Below, one piece after another: positions 53,376 to 61,336 of a DNA stretch of 64,000 bases. Positions within the stretch are counted from its first letter, which is position 1, and every line of letters begins with the position of its first letter. Under the pieces are notes generated by a model, which had not been told where the DNA came from, searched no databases, and saw nothing but the letters and a program-made list of their open reading frames with translations. The stretch is taken from contig NZ_FPAC01000002.1 in assembly GCF_900116105.1 (NCBI RefSeq), positions 62,001-126,000 of the forward strand, written 5' to 3'. The stretch is from Paenibacillus sp. 453mf (GTDB lineage Bacteria; Bacillota; Bacilli; Paenibacillales; Paenibacillaceae). A program made the position numbers and the translations under genes.

Positions 53376-54134
53376 ATGCCACAACAACCTTTTAGCACAG
53401 AGGATCTGAGTGTTTTTTACGGCGAGAAAGAAGCGGTGAAGGGAATCAGCATGGAGTTCCCCAAGAATACCGTAACTGCCTTGATTGGTCCTTCTGGATG
53501 CGGTAAATCCACGTTCCTGAGATCCTTGAACCGAATGAATGATGAGATTTCTGGGGCTCGCGTTACAGGTCATATATGGATGGACGGCAAAGACCTGAAT
53601 GCGCCAGGCACAGATGTTATCAAGCTTCGGCAGAACATCGGAATGGTGTGGCAGAAGCCAAACCCGTTCCATAAATCGATCTATAACAATGTTGCGTTTG
53701 GTCCGAAATACCGCGGTGTCAAGAGGAAGAAGGATCTGGACGAAATCGTGGAAAAAAGCTTGCGTCGTGCCGCTCTGTGGGACGAGGTCAAAGATCGTCT
53801 TAACGATTCTGCCCTGGCCCTGTCGGGTGGACAGCAGCAGCGTCTATGCATCGCTCGCGCCCTGTCGGTAGAGCCGCAGATATTGCTGCTGGATGAGCCG
53901 GCTTCGGCACTAGACCCGGTATCCACAGGTAAGATTGAAGAGCTGATTACCGAGCTCAAAAAAGATCTGCGTATCGTTATCGTTACTCATAATATGCAGC
54001 AGGCAGCCCGGATCTCAGATTTTACAGCGTACTTCTACCTGGGTAATCTCATGGAACGTGATGTAACGGAGAAAATCTTCTCTAATCCGGAGAACCAATC
54101 GACTCAAGAATATATTATGGGACGTTTCGGCTGA
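53376..54134 (+). CDS. pstB: Phosphate ABC transporter ATPase PstB
   Basis: 252-residue ATPase. Walker [11 protein letters not shown]-loop [16 protein letters not shown] (a PstB signature), [15 protein letters not shown] and Walker [17 protein letters not shown]; ends with the [23 protein letters not shown] tail. GGGAGG 11 bases before ATG 53376. Last gene of the operon; no phoU follows it here. Confidence 0.96.
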   Translation: MPQQPFSTEDLSVFYGEKEAVKGISMEFPKNTVTALIGPSGCGKSTFLRSLNRMNDEISGARVTGHIWMDGKDLNAPGTDVIKLRQNIGMVWQKPNPFHKSIYNNVAFGPKYRGVKRKKDLDEIVEKSLRRAALWDEVKDRLNDSALALSGGQQQRLCIARALSVEPQILLLDEPASALDPVSTGKIEELITELKKDLRIVIVTHNMQQAARISDFTAYFYLGNLMERDVTEKIFSNPENQSTQEYIMGRFG

Positions 54135-54168
54135 TCGGAGATTATCGAGAATTCATAATGATCAGATG

Positions 54169-54210
54169 AGCACAGCTTACGGCTTAAGAAGTCGAAGCTG
54201 TGCTTTTTTT
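54169..54210 (+). terminator. Terminator of pstSCAB
   Basis: AGCACAGCTT (54169-54178) with AAGCTGTGCT (54195-54204) and T7. Confidence 0.93.
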
Positions 54211-54486
54211 GCATAGTGTCAGTTCTACCGGCTATTAAAGAGAGGGATTCAGTAGATTCATACAGAAAAAGTATCGCTGTGCTCGGCGTATTTTACAGTA
54301 TCGATCGTGCTTGTCCTCCTGTCGTTGGTGCTCTGGTTGATTAGTCTTCTCCGTTCGAGAAGTGGCTGTTTTGATGAAGCTAAGTCTATAGATCAGCCCA
54401 ATGTAATTGCTCTATAATGACAGGTATAACAGGGTTAGATGTATAAGCGAATAACAAAGAATGCGCATAATATATCTTAAGAGAAG

Positions 54487-54606
54487 TGAATCAATTTCAT
54501 AACTCATTAAAAAGGCGGATTCGAAACTATATATAGACAAATTAAATCATTTTGATCTATATATACTCTTGATTTAAGCAACTAAAGGTATTATGAAATT
54601 GATTCA
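54487..54606 (-). repeat. MITE-like element, copy 2 (120 bp, inverted)
   Basis: Same 15-bp terminal inverted repeats TGAATCAATTTCATA (54487-54501) and TATGAAATTGATTCA (54592-54606). Its reverse complement aligns over its whole length with the element at 40932-41056, with about eight substitutions and a 5-base deletion. The two copies are inverted relative to each other, 13.4 kb apart. Confidence 0.88.
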
Positions 54607-54815
54607 ACTCATTAGAAATAAATATAAATTGATTCAAGTGGTGAATAAATCTGAAAAAATCTTTATGGTGTGAGAAAAAGTAACATTATGCTGCTCTATA
54701 TAAGGTTGGATCGTTACTTTTGTTGACATGTAGTCAGCTTATCGATTAATCTATTTATAGTGAGTTGGAAATTGATTCAGTACAAAAAAAGAATAGGACA
54801 GCGGATGAAGATCAA

Positions 54816-55057
54816 TGGGAGAGATCACGTGGGAAACCATGTGACACCGAAGGAGCAAGCTGATAAGCACCCGGCTTATACAGCAGAATCTCTCAGGTAG
54901 AAGAACCTTGATTCGACGCAACTCTGGAGAGAGCCGATGCGCCGCCAAAGGGGTAAGTGAGAGTGAGGGCGATTGCTATGCGCCGGCCACTTCTGACGAA
55001 ACTTTCAGGTACCAGGACAGAGAGAGGGGATGTACGCCCTTACTCTGTCCTTTTTTG
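54816..55057 (+). ncRNA. Tandem glycine riboswitch with terminator
   Basis: Two glycine aptamers in series: aptamer 1 (about 54816-54906) with GGGAGAGATCAC, ACCGAAGGAGCAAG and AATCTCTCAGGTAGAAGAACC; aptamer 2 (about 54918-55030) with CTCTGGAGAGAG, GCCGCCAAAGGGG and AACTTTCAGGTACCAGGACAG. The expression platform is a terminator, GGACAGAG (55015-55022) with CTCTGTCC (55043-55050) and T6. It overlaps the end of aptamer 2, so glycine binding should prevent termination and switch on the serine dehydratase genes. Confidence 0.94.
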
Positions 55058-55118
55058 CGTGGAAGAACTGATATTTCTGCACAGAATAAGTTAGAACGAT
55101 GAGAAATGGGGAGTTAAG

Positions 55119-55811
55119 ATGACAAGGTTCAAGGATGTATTCTCAATTATCGGGCCGGCAATGACGGGACCGTCCAGCTCCCATACGGCAGGGGCCGTTA
55201 GACTTGGGCGTATCGCCCGGCAGTGGCTTGGGACGAGACCGGAGAAAGCGAAGATGATATTATACGGCTCTTTTGCCGACACTTATAGAGGACATGGAAC
55301 AGATCTGGCGCTAATCAGCGGACTTATGAATATGGCTACCGATGATGAGCGAATTCCGGATGCAGAGGAGTGGGCTGAGAAGCTGGGAATGGAATATGAG
55401 TTTGTAACGAGCGGTCTTCCGGCGGCACATCCGAACACCGTGAAATTTGAGCTGTCAGCAGGAGAACGAACATGCACGATGGTGGGAGCTTCCATTGGTG
55501 GAGGGAACGTTACCGTCTCTTTATTGGATGATTTTCGAGTGCAGCTGACAGGTGATTTTCCTGCGGTTGTGCTCAGGCATTCGGATAAAGCCGGAGTTAT
55601 AGCTTCGGTAACAACAGCGATCAGTGAATCCGGCGTCAATATTGGGTTCATGCAAGTCGACCGCAAAGGCCGGGATGGTGAAGCGCTCACAGCGATGGAG
55701 ACAGACACGGTACCGGCATCGGATGTACTCATGAGACTGAAGTCCCTGCCTCATATTTTTGATATCAAGGTCATTGATTTGAAGAAAGGGGACGATACGG
55801 ATGCGGTTTAA
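55119..55811 (+). CDS. sdaAB: L-serine ammonia-lyase, beta subunit
   Basis: 230 residues. The SDH beta fold begins FKDVFSIIGPAMTGPSSSHTAGAVRLGRIAR; the C-terminal ACT domain (about 145-225: VVLRHSDKAGVIASVTTAISESGVNIGFMQV) is the expected serine-binding regulatory part. Together with SdaAA it converts serine to pyruvate and ammonia through an iron-sulfur centre. GGGGAG lies before ATG 55119; overlaps sdaAA by 11 bases. Confidence 0.95.
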   Translation: MTRFKDVFSIIGPAMTGPSSSHTAGAVRLGRIARQWLGTRPEKAKMILYGSFADTYRGHGTDLALISGLMNMATDDERIPDAEEWAEKLGMEYEFVTSGLPAAHPNTVKFELSAGERTCTMVGASIGGGNVTVSLLDDFRVQLTGDFPAVVLRHSDKAGVIASVTTAISESGVNIGFMQVDRKGRDGEALTAMETDTVPASDVLMRLKSLPHIFDIKVIDLKKGDDTDAV

Positions 55812-56712
55812 GCATTTAAAGGATCTGAATGCGATCTGTACGGCAGAAGGTAAGACGCTGGCAGAGCTGATGATTGAAGAGCAAGTGAAGGAGACCGGAA
55901 CGCTAGAAATTGAGGTTGTGCAGCAGATGGCGGATTATTATCAGGTTATGAAGCAGGCTGTGCATAAAGGAATGAACGAGGATACAACATCGCGCAGTGG
56001 TCTGACAGGAGGAGACGGTCAGCGGGTGCGCCATTATTTGCAGAACAATCAGAGCTGTTCGGGTGATGCATCTACACTTGCTATGGCCTATGCACTTGGC
56101 GTGTCTGAAGTGAATGCTTCCATGGGAAGAATTGTAGCAACACCTACCGCGGGATCAGCAGGTATAATTCCGGGTGTATTCGTAAGTGCACAGGAGCGGT
56201 TTGGATGGGATGACGAGCATATGGTTAATGGTTTGTTCTCTGCAGGAGCGATTGGTTATGTCATTGCTAATAATTCCTTCATATCTGGAGCAGAAGGTGG
56301 ATGCCAGGCAGAAGTCGGTTCAGCGATCGGGATGGCAGCGGGGGCAATGGTTGAGCTTCGCGGCGGAACACCGGAGCAGGTCGTGCATGCGGTCGGTTTA
56401 GCTCTTAAAAATACGCTTGGACTCATATGTGATCCAGTCGCAGGGCTGGTGGAGATTCCGTGCATTGTACGGAACGGACTCGGAGCGGTCACAGCGCTTG
56501 CAGCAGCAGATATGGCCCTCGCAGGAGTGCGGAGTGCGATTCCTTCTGACGAAGTGATCGATGTCATGCTCGAAGTGGGAAGCGCGATGCCAAGCCGTCA
56601 TCGGGAGACGGCCCAGGGAGGACTCGCCCAGACGCCAACAGGCAAGAAGCTGACGAAACAGCTGGCAGACGCGAAGAAGGGGAAGACCGCGCCTAAGAAA
56701 GCAGCAGATTGA
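55801..56712 (+). CDS. sdaAA: L-serine ammonia-lyase, alpha subunit
   Basis: 303 residues. Catalytic subunit with the [4Fe-4S] ligand cysteines in NQSCSGDAS, EGGCQAEVG and LICDPVAGLVEIPCIVRN, plus ATPTAGSAGIIPGV. Starts within the end of sdaAB, so the two are translated together. Confidence 0.96.
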   Translation: MRFKHLKDLNAICTAEGKTLAELMIEEQVKETGTLEIEVVQQMADYYQVMKQAVHKGMNEDTTSRSGLTGGDGQRVRHYLQNNQSCSGDASTLAMAYALGVSEVNASMGRIVATPTAGSAGIIPGVFVSAQERFGWDDEHMVNGLFSAGAIGYVIANNSFISGAEGGCQAEVGSAIGMAAGAMVELRGGTPEQVVHAVGLALKNTLGLICDPVAGLVEIPCIVRNGLGAVTALAAADMALAGVRSAIPSDEVIDVMLEVGSAMPSRHRETAQGGLAQTPTGKKLTKQLADAKKGKTAPKKAAD

Positions 56713-56807
56713 GAGCAATGCGGGGAACTGGCATAGTGTGCGGTGTGCCAGAGGCATATGTTGAACTGCACAGTGGAATATCTCTTGTGTAACAATGAAC
56801 GATGATT

Positions 56808-56870
56808 AAAGAAGCCAAGACGAATGAATAGGGAACTCGTGTGAATCCCTGTTTCGTCTTGGCTTCTTTA
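56808..56870. terminator. Bidirectional terminator after sdaAA
   Basis: 17-bp perfect stem (56808-56824 with 56853-56869) with A- and T-rich ends, between convergent genes. Confidence 0.93.
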
Positions 56871-56884
56871 TTGGGCGGGCGTTA

Positions 56885-57907
56885 TTACGCTTGATTAAAG
56901 ATTTCACTGAGTAGTTTAATCGAGTGTAATCTTGACTGATGGTCATAGATCGGGCTGGTTACAATGAACTCATTAGCGCCGGTTTGCTCCAGCATTTGAT
57001 TCAGTTGATCACGAACACTTTTCTTGTCTCCCATAACGGAATAGCGGAGCTGCCCTTTCACAATCGCTTTCTCCTGCATATTCCAGTCCAGCTCGTCAAC
57101 CGGAGGCTGCATGAGACCGAAGCGCCCACGGATCATATTCAAAAATTGTCTATGATGTGAAGTCGCAAGCTTGTGCGCTTCTGCATCTGTCTCTGCTACA
57201 AAAGCATTCAGAGCGACCATGGCATAAGGCTCCTCTAACACTTCAGAAGGCTGGAAGTTGTTATAGTAGTAATCCAGTGCAGGCAGCAGATAGTCTGGAG
57301 CGAAATGGCTGGCAAAAGAAAACGGCAGACCTTTGCGAGCCGCAAGCTCAGCGCTGAATCCGCTTGACCCAAGCAGCCAGATTGGTATATCCAGTCCACG
57401 CCCTGGATATGCATGCACCTGCATTGATGAGGTGGAAGTTGGTTTGAAAAAGTGCTGCAATTCTTCAAGGCGCTGCGGGAAGTCCTGACCGTCGCTTCCT
57501 GGTCCGCGGCGAAGGGCTCGAGATGTCAGCTGGTCAGAGCCCGGAGCGCGTCCGAGACCGAGGTCAATTCTTCCGGGATACAGAGATTCGAGCGTGCCAA
57601 ACTGTTCTGCAATGACAAGAGGAGCATGATTCGGCAGCATAATACCGCCAGAGCCGACGCGAATACGCTTCGTCCCGCCTGCAATATGGCCGATAACTAC
57701 GGAAGTTGCAGAGCTTGCAATCCCCGGCATGTTATGATGCTCTGCCAGCCAGAAACGGTTATAACCAAGCTCGTCTGCATGCTGAGCCAGCTCAAGGGAG
57801 TTCTTCAGCGCACTGCTGATGTTAGAGCCTTCTGTTACCGTGGCCAGATCTAGAATGGAGAAGGGAATCTCCTGTAATTTCTTATTGGATGTAGATTCAG
57901 TAGTCAT
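56885..57907 (-). CDS. Luciferase-like flavin-dependent monooxygenase
   Basis: 340-residue LLM-class oxidoreductase of the single-component luciferase-like group. The start [82 protein letters not shown] are signatures of this type. Uses reduced flavin and oxygen; the substrate is unknown. ATG 57907 after AAGGAGG (12 bases). Single gene. Confidence 0.9.
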   Translation of the reverse strand: MTTESTSNKKLQEIPFSILDLATVTEGSNISSALKNSLELAQHADELGYNRFWLAEHHNMPGIASSATSVVIGHIAGGTKRIRVGSGGIMLPNHAPLVIAEQFGTLESLYPGRIDLGLGRAPGSDQLTSRALRRGPGSDGQDFPQRLEELQHFFKPTSTSSMQVHAYPGRGLDIPIWLLGSSGFSAELAARKGLPFSFASHFAPDYLLPALDYYYNNFQPSEVLEEPYAMVALNAFVAETDAEAHKLATSHHRQFLNMIRGRFGLMQPPVDELDWNMQEKAIVKGQLRYSVMGDKKSVRDQLNQMLEQTGANEFIVTSPIYDHQSRLHSIKLLSEIFNQA

Positions 57908-58245
57908 TGATTTGTAGTAAGCCTCCTTGTAGATAAAAATATATCGTTAATCTCTCGAGATGGGTACAAAAAAGAATAGCATTTTCATTATATCATAAAT
58001 TATAGATATATGGATTTTGCATAAAACATAAAAAGAACAATCCATTGATTATTATGCAAAAATCCCGATACAGATGAACCAATATAATAGCCTGGATTCA
58101 TATTAGTTATGCGTAATTTAAGGTCATGGCATGCATGCAATAAAAAGTTGGCTCCCATAGAGCGGAAAAAAGAGATGAAGTAGATAAAGAAAGGAGCAGA
58201 TTTCTGGTTCTCTTCCCATGAATTCTGCTCCGGTTGTTGTATGAT
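57908..58245. other. Intergenic region, AT-rich
   Basis: About 340 bases between the monooxygenase start and the persulfide enzyme end. Apart from the terminator at 58187-58231 and the monooxygenase promoter region I see no gene or structured element. Confidence 0.6.
58187..58231 (-). terminator. Terminator after the persulfide enzyme gene
   Basis: GGAGCAGA/TCTGCTCC stem (58193-58200 with 58224-58231); on the minus strand followed by TTTCTTTATC, a moderate T-run. Confidence 0.6.
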
Positions 58246-60828
58246 TTATATAAACAAATTGATGCCTGATTGATCGGCTTGTCCGAGATAGTATCCGACA
58301 CCGCCGATCTTCACTCCATTAATCAGCTCTTCTTGCCGGATGCCCATTACATCCATCGACATCTGGCAAGCGACAAGCTCAACGCCCTGAGAGACTGCGG
58401 TGTCCATCAGCTCCTCAAGTGAGGAGATATTGTTATTCTTCATCACACCGCGAATCATCTTGGAGCCTGCACCCAGCATGTTCATACGGGAGAGTGGGAG
58501 CTTGCGGCTTCCTCTGGGCATCATCATTCCGAACATACGGCCCATGAAATTCTTCTTCACATCCACCGGCTCGGTCTTCCGAAGAATATTCAGCCCCCAG
58601 AAGGTGAAGAACAGAGTAACCTTCTTGCCGCTCGCCGCAGCACCGTTTGCAATAATGAAGGAAGCGATCGCTTTATCCAGATCGCCGCTGAATACGACCA
58701 TCGTTGTCCCTTCTGGTCTTGCGGCTGCCTGAGTCTCGGCTTGTTGTGAAGGCGAAGTATTTGAATTCGCACCATCCTTCTGCAAACGAGCGCTAATTTC
58801 GCCGTTCGAGTGCTTGTCTACAGCGAGCACCGTATGACCTGACATGCGGGCAAAAGACTTCACATCCTCGTAAAATCCGGGATCGGTAGCGGTAATATGC
58901 AGGATTTGTCCTGCTTCCAATCGGTCCATCGCTTGCTTCGCTTCAATGAGCGGTCCAGGACAGGACAAGCCACAGGCATCGAGCTTAATATCAGCATGGA
59001 TGCGGCTTCCTTCTGGCAAAGGACTTGTCTTATCAACAGACGGAACAGAGGCAGGGGATGATGTCACAGCGGATAACGAACCCGGTTCGGGTTCTAATCC
59101 AGTAGTCGAAGACTCAGTCTGCTGTCCAGTTGCGGTGAATGGCTCTTGTTCTTTTACTTCCTTTGCCCCTGATGACTCCGGCTTTTTGGGCTCAAATTTG
59201 CTCATCATATACGTCTTGTATCCTCCTGTCAGGTTACGTACCTTATATCCATGCTGCTGCAGGATGCGGGCTGATGTGTATCCCCGAAGTCCCACTTGGC
59301 AATACACCCAAATTTCTTTATTGCGGTCCAGCTCGGATAAACGATCTCTCAGCTCATCGACCGGAATATTAACGGAATCAGGGATGTGACCGTTCTGATG
59401 CTCAAGCTCCGATCTGACATCCACGAGAACTGTAGTCTCCGGATTTCGGTTCTGTAAATCTTCACTCACATATACCGCTGTATTCCCGGTTACTACATTC
59501 TCTGCGACGTATCCGAGCATATTGACAGGATCTTTGGCCGATGAGAAAGGCGGAGCATAAGCGAGATCTAGCTCGGTTAAATCGGTGACCGTGCCTCCAA
59601 AATGTAACACAGCCGCGATATCATCAATCCGTTTATCTACACCAGTACGGCCGATCGCTGAAGCACCCAGAATCTTGCCCTGCGGATCAAATAGCAGCTT
59701 CATGGTAAGGGGAGATGCCCCAGGGTAATATGCAGCATGAGCATTGGGATGGATATAAACAGCGTGATATTGTAGCCCGAGCGATTTCAATGTTTTCTCG
59801 CTTAACCCGGTTTGAGCTCCTGTCATATCAAACACTTTAATGATAGAGGTTCCTTGAGAAGCTCTATATGTCGTGCTTAAGCCTGCGATGCGGTCAGCCG
59901 CAATTCTTCCTTGCTTATTCGCCGGTCCGGCAAGAGGAATGGCCGTCTTCCCGTTACTCGAATGAATCTCGACAGCATCTCCTACGGCATAGACGCTTTC
60001 CACGTTGGTCTCAAGTGCTTCGTTCACCTGAATGTGACCCCGCTCACCCAGCTTGATGCCGCTTCCTGTCAGGAACCCTGTATCCGGTGCAACGCCTACG
60101 GCGAGAATGACGATATCGCTATGGAGCGTCTCGCCGCTGTCCAGTAGAGCCTCAACTTGAGTGCCGTGCTCCTTAAATGACTGCACCTTATCATTAACAA
60201 TCAGCTGCACACCCTGCTCTTCCATTTCCTTTGCCAGCATACCCGCCATTTCCGGGTCAAAGGAATTCATGATCTGCGGCCCAGACTGCACGAGTGTCAC
60301 TTCAAGACCAGCCAGCTTCAGGTTCTCAGCCATCTCCACACCGATATATCCTCCGCCTATAACTACTGCAGAGCGGGTGTCCGGGGAGATGACCTGCTGC
60401 TTAATCCGATCGGTATCCGGAATGTTGCGTACCGAATAGATATGCGGATGCTCTATGCCTGGAAGCTCCGGACGAATCGGTCTGGCACCTGGTGAGAGTA
60501 CTAGTGCATCGTAGCTCTCCTCATAGGTTCCACGTTCTAAGCTTCTAACCGTTACCTTTTTGGCGGTCGGGTTTATCGAGATGACTTCACTTCGAGTGCG
60601 TATATCCAGATTAAACCGTTTGGTCATCGCTTCCGGTGTTTGTACAATCAGCTTGGAGCGGTCTTGAATCGTATTTCCGATATAGTAGGGGAGGCCGCAA
60701 TTCGCAAATGAAATATACTCGTCCCGTTCGAACATGATGATATGTGCTGCTTCGTCCAGCCGCCGCAGCCGCGCAGCAGCCGAAGCGCCGCCAGCAACGC
60801 CACCAACGATAATTACCTTTTTACTCAT
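58246..60828 (-). CDS. CoA-disulfide reductase / rhodanese / TusA / DsrE fusion
   Basis: 860 residues with four sulfur-handling modules in one chain. Residues 1-445: FAD/NAD(P)H CoA-disulfide/persulfide reductase, active Cys44 (FANCGLPYY), FAD site GGVAGGASAAARLRR and NAD site VIGGGYIGVEMAE. About 455-545: rhodanese, catalytic Cys510 (VYCQVGLRG). After a Ser/Glu-rich linker, about 613-685: TusA-like, Cys619 and Cys623 (CGLSCPGP). About 706-860: DsrE/F-like with Cys821 (VACQMSMDVMG). All active cysteines are present. Likely accepts, passes and reduces persulfide sulfur in the cytoplasm. Coupled by a 4-base overlap to the ArsR gene upstream. Confidence 0.94.
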   Translation of the reverse strand: MSKKVIIVGGVAGGASAAARLRRLDEAAHIIMFERDEYISFANCGLPYYIGNTIQDRSKLIVQTPEAMTKRFNLDIRTRSEVISINPTAKKVTVRSLERGTYEESYDALVLSPGARPIRPELPGIEHPHIYSVRNIPDTDRIKQQVISPDTRSAVVIGGGYIGVEMAENLKLAGLEVTLVQSGPQIMNSFDPEMAGMLAKEMEEQGVQLIVNDKVQSFKEHGTQVEALLDSGETLHSDIVILAVGVAPDTGFLTGSGIKLGERGHIQVNEALETNVESVYAVGDAVEIHSSNGKTAIPLAGPANKQGRIAADRIAGLSTTYRASQGTSIIKVFDMTGAQTGLSEKTLKSLGLQYHAVYIHPNAHAAYYPGASPLTMKLLFDPQGKILGASAIGRTGVDKRIDDIAAVLHFGGTVTDLTELDLAYAPPFSSAKDPVNMLGYVAENVVTGNTAVYVSEDLQNRNPETTVLVDVRSELEHQNGHIPDSVNIPVDELRDRLSELDRNKEIWVYCQVGLRGYTSARILQQHGYKVRNLTGGYKTYMMSKFEPKKPESSGAKEVKEQEPFTATGQQTESSTTGLEPEPGSLSAVTSSPASVPSVDKTSPLPEGSRIHADIKLDACGLSCPGPLIEAKQAMDRLEAGQILHITATDPGFYEDVKSFARMSGHTVLAVDKHSNGEISARLQKDGANSNTSPSQQAETQAAARPEGTTMVVFSGDLDKAIASFIIANGAAASGKKVTLFFTFWGLNILRKTEPVDVKKNFMGRMFGMMMPRGSRKLPLSRMNMLGAGSKMIRGVMKNNNISSLEELMDTAVSQGVELVACQMSMDVMGIRQEELINGVKIGGVGYYLGQADQSGINLFI

Positions 60829-61115
60829 TTCTCTTCCTCCTGAAAAAATACTTCAATAATCCCTTTAACTCTGGGATCTTTTACGGAATAAGTAACCTCG
60901 AGTCCATGCCGTTCGGCCTCGACGATGCCAAGGCTCCGCAGCTTCTGCAGATGCTGGGAGACTGTCGATTGAGGCAGCTCCAGACACTCCTGCATGTAGC
61001 TGACGTTGCAGCTGCCCTTCTGAAGCAGTCCCCTTACAATACATAGCCGAACCGGATGGGCCAGCGCCTTCAGGCACTCGGCCATTTCGTTATATATTTT
61101 GATATTATTGTCCAC
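60825..61115 (-). CDS. ArsR-family repressor of the persulfide enzyme
   Basis: 96-residue winged-helix repressor: LAHPVRLCIVRGLLQKGSCNVSYMQECLELPQSTVSQHLQKLRSLGIVEAERHGLEVTYSV. Cysteines at 14, 25, 36 and 44; no classical ArsR ELCVCDL metal site. With a sulfur-transfer enzyme directly downstream and overlapping, a persulfide/polysulfide-sensing role like BigR or SqrR is plausible, although their exact cysteine spacing is not reproduced. AGGAGG lies before ATG 61115. Confidence 0.85.
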   Translation of the reverse strand: MDNNIKIYNEMAECLKALAHPVRLCIVRGLLQKGSCNVSYMQECLELPQSTVSQHLQKLRSLGIVEAERHGLEVTYSVKDPRVKGIIEVFFQEEEK

Positions 61116-61244
61116 TGATAACCGCCTCCTCGTAAGGTCTTCAAGATAATGACAATGTGTATACGAATATTTATATTTTCTGAGTCACTATATTGTTATA
61201 TTACGATATATTGATATATAAATCAACCCTGAATTTAAATGCAT

Positions 61245-61304
61245 AAAAAAGCCAGATGCTTCTCTCGAAGTGAAATTACTCAACAAGGAAAGAAACATCC
61301 GGCT
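61245..61304 (-). terminator. Terminator after the neopullulanase-type gene
   Basis: On the minus strand AGCCGGATG-TTTC pairs with GAAG-CATCTGGCT (with wobble and bulge), followed by T6. Confidence 0.75.
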
Positions 61305-61336
61305 ATTTGACGGTTATTTAATTTTTTGAATAAAAA

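Larger units (their letters stand above)
54135..55118. other. Long intergenic region between pstB and sdaAB
   Basis: About 980 bases. Contains the pst terminator, the second MITE-like element and the glycine riboswitch. Between 54211 and 54486 an open frame with one hydrophobic stretch (54256-54417, ending LLRSRSGCF...) exists but has no standard start codon next to a ribosome binding site. Extra copies of the element's end motif, ATTGATTCA, occur at about 54627 and 54772. Confidence 0.7.

Noticed and set aside
54256..54417. Possible small membrane protein frame with one hydrophobic stretch between pstB and the repeat element
   Set aside because: No ATG, GTG or TTG lies at a proper distance from the AGAGAGGG upstream; the only internal GTG would start inside the hydrophobic segment. 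Could be a remnant, but not supportable as a gene.
60825..61115. Arsenic or cadmium sensor for the ArsR-type protein
   Set aside because: The ELCVCDL metal motif is missing and the neighbouring enzyme is for sulfur transfer.
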